A stretch of 64,000 nucleotides of DNA from NCBI RefSeq assembly GCF_022201045.2, contig NC_068560.1, positions 32,505,501 through 32,569,500 on the forward strand. The letters are read 5' to 3'. Position numbers and translations under genes: made by a program. Source of the stretch: Citrus sinensis. Taxonomy: Eukaryota; Streptophyta; Magnoliopsida; Sapindales; Rutaceae. Positions within the stretch are counted from its first letter, which is position 1. The number at the start of each line of letters is the position of its first letter. Below, piece by piece: positions 31,201 to 44,288 of this stretch. The notes under the pieces were generated by a model that saw only the letters and a program-made list of their open reading frames with translations, did not search any database and was not told the DNA's origin.

Positions 31201-34200
31201 CAAAGATACTGGTTAACAAGCACAGCATCCCATCTTCGCCCCCGTGCCACATCAATCTCCTGATTTAGAGTCTTAACAACCTTGCAAACTAAATTATCTG
31301 TTAACAAAAAGTCAAAAAAAGAAAAAAAGAAGTTCAGTAGCTGATGAAAACATTTTCACTGCTTCTGACTTACTTTCAGACACATTCCAACTACTTATCC
31401 CATTAATCCTATGCAGTCGATCTAAATCGACAAGCCAACTTTTAATTGTGCCAACCCAACAACTCTCAACCCCTTTGGATTTAGATTGGAACATATGAAA
31501 ATTTATTAATAATTTCAAGTCAAAAAGATCCTGACCCTTGTTCTTGGAAGGAAGAAAAGAGCCACGTGGGGCCCGGGGGGACGGAGAGTTTGGCGGAAGG
31601 AAAAGCAAATGAAAGAAACACAAAAATAAAAATAAACACATGAAAAAAAAAAAGAGAAGGAAGAGATAAGAGACCAGCAAGCCGCTTCCTTGAAAATGCA
31701 TTGCCAAGTAACCTATGCTGAAAATAAATAATTTCCCCCTCCACCTCATCTGTGGGAGAGAGTTCTAAAACTCCCCATGTCCTAGCCTTAAACACCTGCT
31801 CTAAATTTACTCCATCAGATTTACAGCTCATGTCATTGCACTTCGAATGTCGACCTTGGTGATTACAACAGACACTGGCAGTAGAAGATGCCTCCAGCCG
31901 AGAGATTTCTGTATCTCCTGGACCAGCCAAATTAAAACATCCATTTGAACCAATCAAAAAATGGTAAGCCAGAAACAGAGGTCCATCATGAAAATATAGG
32001 ACAAGTTTTACCATCAATCTTGTGTACTTTGTTTCCAGAAAGCAATCCACTCTGCATCTGCAATGACTTGTGGATATATGGGTGCCAAAAAAAACCAGAA
32101 GATGGTTTGGCATTTCTGCAACATAAGCATAAAATGTCCAGAAAAAAATTTCATCAGATGGACTAGAAATGAATAAGAAAAGGATTTTAAAGATTTAAAC
32201 AAGCACCTCATAGTGAAAAAATAGGCACTTTCTGAATCCAGAAAATTTTGAGTTTGAAGGGCTTACATGAAGTAGGGGACCAGTGTATCGACAGATGAAC
32301 AAATGGGATTTTCTTGATCTACGTTTAACAGATTATTTTGGTCTGGCAAAGCAGCCTCCTCTGACTGACAACTTTCAAAAAACCCACAATCTGAGGGCTT
32401 AGCTGCACTGCCTGTCCAATACAAGCATTTTTTGTTAAAAGAAAAAAGGGGGGATAGAACACTACTACATAAATACAAATAACAAAAATTAAATGGTCTA
32501 GCTTGATAAATCACACACAACAAAGTCCCCCACGCTAACCCCCCCCCCCCCAAAAAAAAAGACCTCATGTCTGGAGATTTTCATGAGGGTAAACAAGCTG
32601 TCCACAGAAATAAGAACTATTACATATATCACAGAAACTGACGAAAAATAAGAGATTGACAGATGTTTAACACAATTGATTTTGCAGAAAGAGAGTTATA
32701 GCAAGAAAATTGGAGAACATTAGAAAAAGCTTCTTACTTTGCTTTTTAAAAAACCAAATATCATGCAGCTAGGTCATGTTTCAAATGAGAAAAGCAACTA
32801 CAGATTATATGGACTTAACAGAATCCAACACAGTTCTAAATTGAGAAAACTAAGTATGGAAAGCATGTAAACAAAAGAAACTACCATCTCAAAGACTGTG
32901 AAACCTTAAACATCATGCACATCATAATCAAAGAATACAGCAACTTTCGTCTCAGAAAAGAGGCATTAGAAAGGAAGAAAAATTAGGAAACTATACCTTC
33001 AGACATGGGCGAACCTCTTGCCAGAGAATCTTCAGACCCAGTAGGGTCTGTTGGGCTCTGCAGTAACAAGGAAAAATAAGAAGAGTGTAGCATGAGCGAA
33101 CCAGCAATGAAATATAAAAATGAGATGTGAGAATATGTAGCATAGTCGCACTCTTTAGATTAACAAGCATAGGATAGCCAAATGACACAGAGCTAGCAAA
33201 TGAACCATGAACAACTATAGTAACAGAATATACAGATCGGCGATAGTTCAAGGCAAATAATTCTTTCACAAATATAATCCACGTTAATCATGTTGTTCCT
33301 ACCCTCATCAAGTATTACACTTGTACATCCAAACAAGCCCTCCGCCTCTCTTACTGATAAATTGGCTTAATTATTGCCCAGTACACCAAGGAAAACTATA
33401 TTCCATGAACAAGAGGGATCCTAAAAGGTGTAGTGTGGCAATGACAATGAGAATGGTGCTGTCAAGAGGTGAATGGTGTAGCATGACAGAACACTCTCCA
33501 AGAATTCAACCAAATGTAGTCTGAGCCGATGTGAAGAATTTCGGAAGAGGGCAGGACATTGAAGAACAAGGAAGGTACCTGTCTAAAAAGAGTTCGAAGA
33601 AACGAACTTTCCACATGCAAAAAAAAATCTACACCTACATAATTCATGACATACAGTGACATCAACATCAGGACCTTTTGGGTTTCAAAAAAGTAAAATA
33701 TTATTAAGAAAAGAAGGTGATAACCTAACCACTGAAGGATGCCCTAAGGGCAACTCATTGAACATGACCGCAACTCAAAATGGAAAAAGAAGGATTCAGA
33801 CCAGAAAGAACCAATCTTACAACAGCACTGCCTTCCAAAAGGACATATTTTATAATAAACAAGGACATAGAGAATATGTTCCAAAAAAAGGAAAAAGATT
33901 AATGATGAAATATTTGAATAGAAGAAGGTGCATCTACGAGGGAGTTTTCAGTAAACCAATTATACTCCGTGAAAGCTAGAAGATCAGATAAAGTGAAACA
34001 GTTTCTAGCTGGTTGGAGACACTCAGCAAGACTACATATCCAACTTCGAGCAGAAGGATGCTAAACTGACATGACAGGATAACTTCCTAAACTAAAAGAA
34101 CCTTTTAGTTGCATTCCTACCTAATCAAAATAATAATTTGACATCACTTAAAAACTGAAAATCTACAAACCAAAGTGCTACAAGAAGTCCTAAGCAAATA

Positions 34201-37200
34201 GTCCAACAGAATAATGTTACCTTTTCAGTGCTGTCAGGTGTGGATACTTTATTATGAATTGCTGGTTCTTCACCATCAAGTTGTTCAACCTTAACCTCAT
34301 CCTTATCTGCTGCTATCCCGTTGCCGCTAAAAATTTCTTCAGATGAGCTCACCATTTTATCATCCCTCAAAATTCTAATGCTGCTTTTGGTTCGTCTACG
34401 TGGAGGAACTGACTTGACAGCAACAGGATCTGCAACATCCGACTCCGACACCATTAGACCATCAGAATCAGAATTCTTAATGTCAGCCTTGGATGAAATT
34501 GAGGATTTTATCTTAAGTTTGACATTTTTCAGCAGGCCTCCCAAATAAGCATGATTACTAAGCCATTTGACTAATTTGCATTGCAAATCAGAGGCAAAGG
34601 TACCATCCTGCAGAAAGAAAGCCAAAAGTCGCATAAGAATATCTTCAAAAAGAAGACGAGATAAGGTGCAACAGTGAACTTTTAAAATTACTTTCAGAAA
34701 CGATAGGGCATAGAGTTAATTACAGCAAGTGTTGTTTTCAATAAATCAGGTGAAATCCCAATATCCGATGCTATATCTTTCACATTGACTTTTCCTCGAT
34801 CTATTAACTGCATGATAGACAGATGTAAGACTATCAACAAGCTGAAACTCATATAAAATTCTTAGAAAAATGTAATCAATGCCACTGCAAAATATTTTCA
34901 TTGTACCTTCTTCAAAATCAGCGTAAAATTAAGGGCGTCAGATGGATTAACATCCTCAAACTCGCTTCTGTCTGGCTTCCCTGCATTAGTACATTCTGAT
35001 GTTGGAACACTAATTAATCTGGAATCAGAAAATCCAGTCACTTCGCTATCAGTGGACCTATCAGAATTTGCATCAGAAGTTTCCGTATGAACCCCAATTT
35101 TATCCCCATTTTTACAAGAAAACTTCAATTTGTGTAATTTGCTCATTGACAATGTCTCATGAAGATTGTTGGAAACACAGGATTCACTGCCAATAGCTGA
35201 ACAAGGATCTCCTGTGCGTGGAGTACTACTATTATCCTGGATGTCTGAGTGCTTTGCGCAAAAAGCTCGCAACTCAACCTGTAGAAGCATATAAGACACA
35301 GCCACTTTAAATGGAAAGTTTCATCACTGAGATAAGCCAATGACAGACTTAGGTAGGCGACAATCACAACTGCAAAATTGCAGATTCTAGGAAACAAAGA
35401 GAATAGTCTTACATTATTACATCCATACTTTCCCCAGACCTCTAATCTGTGTCTTGCCTCCCGTGCACATATGGGATGGAAAGATGTTCTACAAGTTCCT
35501 GCATAAACCAACAAAAAAGTATATGTTAATTTTAACAAAGGACAACATTGACATATATAAAAGCATATATGTTACTCTCAACAATCTAATGCGATAGGAA
35601 ACTTAATCTCAAAACCTTAGGTGAACAAATATTTTTAAGACCTATAACAAACCATGCGCCATTGACAAGACCATTTATTCCGCACCAATTTCCTCCCAAC
35701 TTAAGAATAACACTGAAGCAGCCAGCAGCCGGAAAAAAAAAAATTTAAAAACTTGTATGTTCAACAAAAGAAAAAGCAATGATAGAGGGTTTCACTTCCT
35801 TCTATCATGAATTGGAAATTTACACTTATAACCTCTCAAATTCTAAAAGATAAAATGAAAAAAAGAACATGAGAATGAATAAATAATGGCAGCAGATAAC
35901 TTTCTTTTCCAACTTCTGAAATTTTCACATAAGATTACCCATACTCAGTTAAGGGATCTTTAATAAACACAACACCGCCAGTACATAAACAGACAATGCA
36001 CACAAAAAAAAAAAACTCTAAATAAGGAAAATGCAAAGGAGGAAATCCCATTTCCAAAAGGCTAGGCCTAGCACAATGTGACATGTCTCATTTAATCAGA
36101 GAGACTGAGATGCAAAATAATACACCAATTTTACAACCAAAAAGCAATAAGCACCCGAACAACATGGACAAAGGTTTTATGAAGGAACCAGAAAGAGTTG
36201 TGGATCAACCTCTTTCAGTAATTATTTTGCATGAAGCATTGATCTCAGACTACTAGGAGCACAGCACGATAAGCCACTTCTTAGATTTCAAGCAGCCCCA
36301 GATTTGTGTTCTTAGTGGACAGCTGGTCCACTACCTGTTTTAAATCTGCTTTATTAACACATTTTTGAGTATCTTCTTAAAAACATATACATATATAGTT
36401 GTGTCATTAGCCTAAACTTTATCAAGAGCTTTCGTAAGTGTTTTCTCTCTCTTTCTAGAGTCTCCTCTTCTCTTGAAAGTGAACTTCCAAGTGAACATCA
36501 AACCATAACTTCTAGCGACCTATGAAAGGATGTCAGCTTAGGTTGATGACAATGGAGAAGAATTTGAGGCTCAAAACAAGTAACAAGAACTTTAAATTAA
36601 ATGAAGCCCTACAATAAGGTCTTCGTTGCTTCAAACTTTTAGTCCCATATTCATCTTTATCTACATAATGCCTTCAACGAGGTACAAGTCCCCACTTATT
36701 TGGATGATCATAGGTTCTGTCACACATGACATCTTGTTATCAAATCACACAGTAGTTATATTTTCACAAAGATTTGAAAAGAAAGATTACTAAGCAATTG
36801 GGTTGCTCATCGACACACCACCCTAAATAATAATAATAATAATAATAATAATGTGCAGGTATGATTAAATAGTACTTTCTGAAAGTCATCAGACTATAAC
36901 AAAGTTAACATATATTTACTCAAGGATGCTTTCCGATTAACCAAAACCTAACTGCTGTATTTTCATTTACTTCCAGCTTTTAAAAAGTTTAGTGGTGCTG
37001 AAGAACAACATATAGCATTTCACACATCTTTCTCAATACCTTCAAATGTTTTCCAGGTCTTTAGCCTCTGTCCCAACAAAGAAGTACTGGAACTTAAAAA
37101 AGCACTAAGACCCTAACAATGAAGTGACATCCACAATTAAATCCAGACATGTGGTGCATGCAGTAGAAAACATTGATCCACACCAATCACTGCAGCATCC

Positions 37201-39071
37201 CACAACTGCAAGGGAATGGCATAGTGATCTTTGTAATGCATACAGATAAGGATAAAAACAAGTATAGAAGACTCATAACAAAACTCATCAAGGCGCTCAT
37301 AGTTGAATCACATTGGAGTGCTAATCTCAGTTAATGAGTCCCAAAAGTCATATACATTTACATGATAGAGGAACAAAAGCCCAATTGGATAAATATGATT
37401 AACTCTATACAAACTAAAGAAGGGAGGGAGGAAAACAAAATGCGAGCTTTTATGTATAGCATGAAGCATCAATATAGATGGTATACATCATTAAATACTT
37501 AAAAGCAGAATTTACCAGTTCATTCATTCATCTTTAACAAGAACCAGTAATAATACATTTACAACAGAAAGGGAAAAAATGCCACCAGTTGTATGCTCAG
37601 TGGGAGATTCCTACAAAGTGATTTCTTGATAACCATAGAATCATTTACACAACCAATATAATTTGCATGATCACAAATATGATCCTACTGCTGCTGTTTA
37701 ACATGCAGATAAATAGGCCACGGATTTCACTTATTAGCATTCTCTCCAGTAGTACCAGCAAAAAATAAATGCAGAATGGTCTAAAATAAGTAGCCAACAG
37801 ATCATACCATGACTGCACCGGACACAAGCTCCACACTTGACTCTGCAAATGTTACACACTAGTTTCATCCGGGTTTCCTTAATTCCTCCCACATTCATTA
37901 GAGGCTCCATCTTCATCGTGTCCTCAATATAGACTTCTGGCATCAGCAGAGAACAAAACAAATGAGCAAACTCCATGGAGCCACCATTAACAGGTTTTAA
38001 AGCACCCCCCTGCTTTGGGCAAAGAACACATGGCTGCTTCACTGAATTATCCATATCATTCTTCTTCTCCTTACACCAAGAACACAACCAAGATCCATCT
38101 AGGTTCTCTTGCACACCATAACACTTCTGATGAACTGCAACCTTGCAAGAACTGCAAACAATCAACTTGTTCAACCCTTTTCCCGTATAACCAGTGCAGC
38201 AGAAGTCACATAAACCTGAGTCCCCTTCACAAGGACAACCAATCAAAATTTTCTCCAACCCTGCATCACCACCTAAAAGCTTCCTCTTTTTCGAAGGCCG
38301 CTCTGACGTTAACAAAGCCCTAGTTCTACAACCTAAAAGCCACCCTAAACCTACATATGAATCTGAAATATCACAACTCTTTTCTTCTTTAATCAAACTA
38401 TCACCTCCCAAACTGTCAACTTCCATATAGTGCTTACCATCCTCTGTTTTCTCATGCTCTTTCTTCTGCTCTTTAACCTCTTCCTTCACAACACCCTCAT
38501 TAACATCTCTATTCCCACAACTCACACACTCACCCCCACTTACATTTGCATTCACATCCACATTCACATAATCTCCATTATCATTTCCACGAAAAGGAAT
38601 GAGAAAACACTTCTTGCAAGCTAAAGAACTAACAGAAGTTACCTCAGATAACGCCTCTATATCAGACAATGCCAAGTCCCTAAAATACTCTTCAGTCTCG
38701 ACCCAAATGCTGGTTCCTTTCGGCCTCTTGCCCTTGCTAGAAGATTTCTTATTCTTATCGGCCCCTGAGTGAGACTTCTTATGCCGCTTTCTACTGTCAT
38801 TTTGCTTCAACAAAGTGGCTAAACCACTGGGCAAATAGGCGTCTCTCAAAACCCCGTCTTCACCAGCCTCATCAAATGGGCACCGCTCAGAAAGAACTTT
38901 CCTGGCCTGGGAGAACACATCAATCGAAACTGTCTGGTTCTTAGTTTCAAAAATTTTCTCCGGAATTTTAGAAACGGCAGGTCGACAAGGCCTCTCCTCG
39001 GTGCCACAACCCCCGTCCGCGCCCCTACCCATCATCTTCTTCCGCTCGTGACATCGAAAATCTCCGCTCAT
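28268..39071 (-). CDS. Protein with two PHD plus extended-PHD modules (Arabidopsis At1g77800-like)
   Basis: Nineteen exons on the minus strand: 39071-37808, 35498-35413, 35278-34907, 34807-34724, 34607-34221, 33057-32997, 32411-32267, 32115-32012, 31917-31675, 31297-31050, 30969-30739, 30647-30426, 30326-30273, 30082-30017, 29937-29797, 29688-29635, 29116-29057, 28934-28533, 28435-28268; 1463 residues. A PHD finger (about 288-335: CDFCCTGYTG, KLIVCSSCKVAVHQKCYG) is followed by an extended PHD (about 348-470: CVLCPKQGGALK, HLFCSLLMPEVY, CGACVRCSHGTCRTSFHPICA). A second pair lies near the C terminus (PHD about 1055-1100; ePHD about 1115-1232, CCICRHKHGICIKCNYGNCQTTFHPTCA). A basic, Ala-rich stretch precedes the second module. 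PHD/ePHD tandems read histone tails, as in animal JADE and BRPF proteins; the plant protein's own function is not established. The ATG at 39071 opens the conserved N terminus; in-frame ATGs at 39035 and 39032 are alternatives. Exon 9 has an unusual donor, GTCTCT. Confidence 0.92.
36826..36852 (+). repeat. (AAT)n microsatellite in PHD gene intron 1
   Basis: Nine consecutive AAT units lie within the 2.3-kb intron between exons 1 and 2. Confidence 0.9.
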
Positions 39072-39325
39072 CACCACCAACAACCACCAACACCTCCACC
39101 TCCACCACCGCCACATTCCATAATTCACACAAAACACAACCGTTACCCTAACCCTACTACCCCTAATTAATCCTTCGCATGCCACTCTATGTCAGAGGGG
39201 AAAAAAAACTAACCCTAATTGTACCCTAATCCTAAACCTAGCCCTAATTAACAGAAATCTATTTCGTTCACAGTATTCGCGCGCGGCTGCCGAGAAGGAG
39301 AGAGAAGATAAGGCGCGGCTAGGGC

Positions 39326-39333
39326 TAGGGTTT
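39326..39333 (-). promoter_or_regulatory. Telobox (AAACCCTA) upstream of the PHD gene
   Basis: TAGGGTTT on the plus strand reads AAACCCTA on the gene's strand, about 255 bases before the ATG. Several ACCCTAA-like repeats lie at 39145-39250. Teloboxes are frequent in plant promoters and leaders of housekeeping genes. Confidence 0.5.
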
Positions 39334-39379
39334 CAGTTATTCTGGTGCGTAAACTCTCGGATCCGTTTTTTAAATGCGG

Positions 39380-39414
39380 TTTGTTTTGTTTTGTTTTGTT
39401 TTGTTTTGTTTTTC
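39380..39414 (+). repeat. (TTTTG)n pentanucleotide repeat
   Basis: About six tandem TTTTG units stand 300 bases upstream of the PHD gene start. Confidence 0.9.
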
Positions 39415-39534
39415 GTAATTCGATTTCGCTATCGAAGGAGAGAGAGAAAAAGGAGAGAGATTCGCGTTTCTTGCAGGCAAGGGTGGACGGTTCGTTTTGG
39501 AAGATATTTTATAGGGGAATTTACTAGTATGTTG

Positions 39535-40867
39535 TAACGCATTAGATTAGCATTCGTGTGGTAGTGCTGTTTTTTACACGTGGCTCGGGGATGGAGGATC
39601 AATATGATTTCGCTCGTCCATCATGAATTCAAGACTGGTGAGTGGTGAAACGTCACTATGGAACTGTTCTGTACAGTCAATATTTTTAAATTCAATAAAA
39701 AATTAATTAATTAAAAATAATGTCTTGTCACAATATATTTCAATTATTTCTATTTGATTTTTCTTTTTAATAGCTTCGATGGAAAATTAAACATATTTTC
39801 TTTTTCTTTTTTTTGTAAATTATTAGAATAAGTTTTCATTTGTGATTGAGGTTAAAATACTATAATAAGATGTTGTATACATTGTATTATATGGGACTGC
39901 ATTAACTAATGCAATGCATTCTCATATTTGGTAAAATGTCACATTAAATGAATTAGAGGATGGTCGGATTTCTGTAATGTGACACCATTCGCATAAGTTT
40001 TTTTTTAATTTCTTTAATTAAAATAATAAACAAATAAAAATATATAATATTGAACAAAATTAAAAACTCAAATATGCAGTTGCTAGTGTTAATGAACTAC
40101 CTGCAACAGTTCGACAACTTTCTATCACTAGTAGTCATTGCATTATATCATATTTTATATCATAATTTGGTGCCTTTAGAATCTTTATTGTTGGGGCTAC
40201 ACAATGGTACAATAAATTAATGGTCAAAATTTTAGAAACTAAAACTTTAACTGTAAATTTAAAGGAAATAAAAATTCTTTTTCTAGGAATAATTGTTTGT
40301 CAATGAGAGTTTTTTTAAAATATAAACTTATTTTGAGAGATTTTTTTAAAAAGTATAAACTTACTTTAATAGGTAAGAATTTTAAAGTATGATATGAAGC
40401 GAATAAAATAAAGTAGTGAAATAAATTGAGGGTATTTTAGATAATTTAATTTTTTAAAACCTTTCGATAACATTTACTACTAAAAGTTTAAAACTTTGTG
40501 TTTTGTTAATAGAAATAAAATAATTTATTTAATTTTTAAAATCTATACTAAAAAATACAACTAAACAACATAAAAAAATTTAAAAAATTTGAAATTAAAT
40601 AACCACTTTTCATAACTAAATAATTCATGCAAACATGGATCGAGTGTTTCAAAATTATCAACGTAAACGCTATTTCCTTTTTCCATGTTTGCTCAAAAAA
40701 CATTGGTTTCAAAATCTTTCTTTATCTTGTGAGGTGACATGTTGATAGGACAAAAAAGAAAAGAGTGTCTATCAATATTAATAAAATAACAATAATATCC
40801 TCAAACATTCTACTTCTCTAATTGGATCACTGGTCCTCGTCTAATGCATTTTCTGCAGAGGCAGCTG
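39535..40867. other. AT-rich intergenic DNA upstream of the PHD gene
   Basis: No gene or RNA is supported. The stretch is strongly AT-rich. Confidence 0.5.
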
Positions 40868-41330
40868 TGGGTATATCGGGTTTCGGTACGAATTGTTCGA
40901 ATTTTGATTTGGGTTTTAACTTGATCGGGTTGGAGAATTGAATCCAATCGGGTTGAAAATGTCAATCCAAACCAAATTTAATTCGATTCGGTTCGAGTTT
41001 ATAATTTGGATCGGATTTGGTTGGTAATTCAGGTTAGAGCTGGTTGGAACAATTTAATCCATAAATTATACCAAAAAGCATTTAAAATCCAAAAATTTCA
41101 AATCCAAACATCCTTAATAACATTTCAACAAGTCTTTTTAAAGTTAATAAAACATAAAACATATAGTTAAAGATATTTTTTTTATTTAATATATATATAT
41201 ATATATGTTTTTTTTAAAAGCCAAAACTTAAAAAAAAATTCAACCCATCCAAGTTAAAATTCAATTCGAGTAAGTTTGAATCCATTCGGGTTGCACAGGT
41301 TAACCCGATCCGAATGCCCACCCCTATGCG
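40868..41330. mobile_element. Probable non-autonomous DNA transposon with CGGGTT-rich ends
   Basis: The left part (GTGGGTATATCGGGTTTCGG) and the reverse complement of the right part (GTGGGCATTCGGATCGGG) are similar, and both ends are rich in TCGGGTT/AATTCGG motifs around an AT-rich core. This pattern is common in plant non-autonomous elements. Ends are approximate and no target-site duplication was confirmed. Confidence 0.4.
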
Positions 41331-41421
41331 GAGGTGTGTGTTTGAAACATATTATTTCATAATGTTACTATATTTTTCATATTAATTTATTGCGAACCTA
41401 CTTTTGGCAATTTATAATGCA

Positions 41422-42510
41422 CTATAGTGTGCTAGTTTGGGCCAGCTTTTGCCTCAATTGAGGAGTTAAATATATTTTAATGGTTATTATAAGAAATAAA
41501 ATATACAAATAAATTATATTATAATATTTTGTATTTAAAAATATTTTATAATATTTATATATCAGTAATTAATGTAAAAAATTAATAGTAAAATAGTAAT
41601 AAATTTAAATAATATTAATTTATATTAGTATAAAATTAATCTTATACAGCATGTAGTATAATATCAAATGTTGTGCAATATTATTATAATAAAATGTTAA
41701 TACAATATATCAAAATACAATATAATAAACCAAACGTACCTGAAGTGTTTTTGAAAGAACCCAATTCATCAACAATACGAAAATTAATTTTATAATAAAT
41801 ACTATGTTCATCAATATTCACTTCTACCATTGCTCCGGAGTGTCATTCAAAAGAGGCTAATCTTATAAAATTTATATCTCATATTGTTTTTAGGTTTAAT
41901 TGTATTAATCAAATTAATTTTTCTACTAGCCATCTGAGTTCAATTTATACGAGAGATCAGAGGTTACAGAACCAATTGAGCTTTCCCACCCTTATATCAT
42001 AAAACAATGTTCAATAGAATGTATATATTTTTTAATATTTTTATTTGAAATTTGAAAACCCACTCTATATATATACATGTATTTGGTAATAATTGTAAAT
42101 ATGCTAGCATGAGTTTTGAAACGAAAAATAAACCTACAATAAATTTGTAAAAAAAAATAGTAAATAAATCCACATGATTTATTCTACCAAAATACACTCA
42201 CTAAACTCAACTTTTAATAAAAAAAATTATTATTAAAATGCCCATATTGAAAATTACTATTACGAACAATAGTACATAATTAAATTAAAATAATTTTAAT
42301 GCTTTATTCTTATCTTCATTATTCAATGACAATTTTTTTTTAAGTTTTTACCCATTTTATTGAATTTGTTTTTCCTCGCCATACCTTTGTTAATGGAACA
42401 AAGAATAACCGAATTTGTTTAAACATTTGGCTAAAAATTTATGGCTGGTAAAATTCCTCATGACTTCCACGCGCCATTTTATACCTCATCATCCCCCTAA
42501 CACGCACGCA
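41422..42510 (+). repeat. Tandem duplication, copy A (~1.09 kb)
   Basis: Starts CTATAGTGTGCTAGTTTGGG and ends after CCACGCGCCATTTTATAC...CCCCCTAACACGCACGC. It aligns along its length with copy B at 42518-44288, apart from an insertion in B. It carries no intact open frame; the frame that is open in copy B has a stop here. Confidence 0.85.
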
Positions 42511-42517
42511 CTATAGT

Positions 42518-44288
42518 CTATAGTGCGCTAGTTTGGGTCAGCTTTTGCCTCAATTGAGGCGTTAAATATATTTTAATTTTTATTATAAGAAATAAAATAT
42601 AAAAATAAATTATATTATATAATATTTTTTAAAAATATTATATAATATTTATATATCAGTAATTAATGTAAAAATAATTAATTTAATGTAATTAATAGTA
42701 AAATAGTAATAAAATTAATTAATTTTAATTTTATATTAATATAAAAATTGATCTTATACAGCATACTGTGTAATATCAAATGTTATACAATATTGTTATA
42801 ATAAAATGTTAATACGATATATCATAATACGATATAATAAACCAAAGGTATCCGAGAGCTCTTGGAAGAACCATCTTCATCAACAATACGAAAATTAATT
42901 TTATAATAAACACTATGTTCATCAATATTCACTTCAGCCATTGCTCCAAGTGTCATTTCAAAAAGGCTAATCTTATAAAATTTATATCTCACATTGTTTT
43001 TAGGTTTAATTGTATTAATCAAATTAATTTTTCTACTAGCCATCCAAGTTCAATTTATATGAGAGATTAGAGACTACGGGCTCGTTTGGGATTGTGGTTG
43101 AAATTCAATAAGCTACTTATTTCATAATTTTCGATAAAAATAGTGTTTAATAAATTTTGTAAAAGCAGCTTATTTAATAATTTTCTTTATTTTATCAGCA
43201 GCTTTTAAGCAAGTAGGGGTTACTTTTCATAAGCAGCTTATTTAATAAGCTACCATACCTTTTTAAAATTCCTATTATAACCCTAGATTTTAATAAAAAG
43301 ATAATTATATCTTATTTATCCATAAACCTTAATATATAAATCATACATTTATCTTTATCATATTTTATATAACAGATTATAAAATTCTTTAGATTTTTTT
43401 AATTGAGTTTTTAATGTAATTTTACATATTAAAAAAATGATATGTCTAATATTTAAGAAAAAAAGATATGTCTAAACAATTTTATTAAACATATTCTAAA
43501 AATAAAAAGTAATTAAAACTTATGTGTATTTTGGTCATTATATAATAAAACAGCACTTTCATAATAAAATTTACCAAACACATACACTCTACTTTTCAAA
43601 CTCACAGCAACTGCAACATCACAGTTTACCAAACGCCGAGCTACTTTTTTAATTAGCAGCTAATTTTATCTGCACAGCACAAACAACTTATTTCATCAGC
43701 CTCCGCAATCCCAAACTGGCCCTACATAATTGATTGAGCTTTTCTCACCCTCATATCATAAAACAATATTTAATAGAATATATATATTTTTATTATTTGT
43801 ATTCGAAATTTGAAAACCCACTAAATACATATACGTATTTGGTAATAATTGTAAACATTCTAGTACGAGTTTTGTAACGAAAAATAAACCCACAATAAAT
43901 ATGTAAAAAAATTAATAAAAACCCCATATGATTTATTTTTATTAGAACTATTTGATTATATCAAAACACTCCCTAAACTCGACTTTTAATAAAAATTTTA
44001 TTATTAAAATGCCCATATTGAAAATTACTATTAACAAGAGTACATAATTAAATTAAAAGAATTTTAATGCTTTATTCTCTTCTTCATTATTCAATGACAA
44101 TTTCGTTTTTTTTTTTTTTAAGTTTTTACCCATTTTATTGAATTTGTTTTTCCTCGTCCATACCTTTGTTAATGGAACAAAGATTAACGGAATTTGTTTA
44201 AACATTTGGTTAAAAATTTAAGGCTGGTAAAATTCCTTTTGACTTCCACGCGCCATTTTATACTTCATCATCCCCCTAACACACACGC
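42518..44288 (+). repeat. Tandem duplication, copy B (~1.12 kb plus a 645-bp insertion)
   Basis: Starts CTATAGTGCGCTAGTTTGGG and ends CCCCCTAACACACACGC. It is in direct orientation to copy A with high similarity. At 43078-43722 it is interrupted by a MITE that copy A lacks. A 73-codon minus-strand frame (43043-42822, starting MASRKINLINTIKPKNN) is open here but interrupted in copy A; I do not recognise it. Confidence 0.85.
43078..43722. mobile_element. 645-bp MITE nested in the tandem duplication
   Basis: Terminal inverted repeats are GGGCTCGTTTGGGATTGTGG on the left and GGGCCAGTTTGGGATTGCGG as the reverse complement of the right, 17 of 20 matching. TAC flanks both sides (43075-43077 and 43723-43725). 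Copy A preserves the equivalent uninterrupted site near 41965, where a single TTAC is present. The 3-bp duplication and the GTTTGGGATTG ends suggest a PIF/Harbinger relative. No coding capacity. Confidence 0.85.

Noticed and set aside
33321-33979. Plus-strand open frames inside an intron of the PHD gene
   Set aside because: No recognisable protein content and low-complexity composition; the region is intron 5 on the opposite strand.
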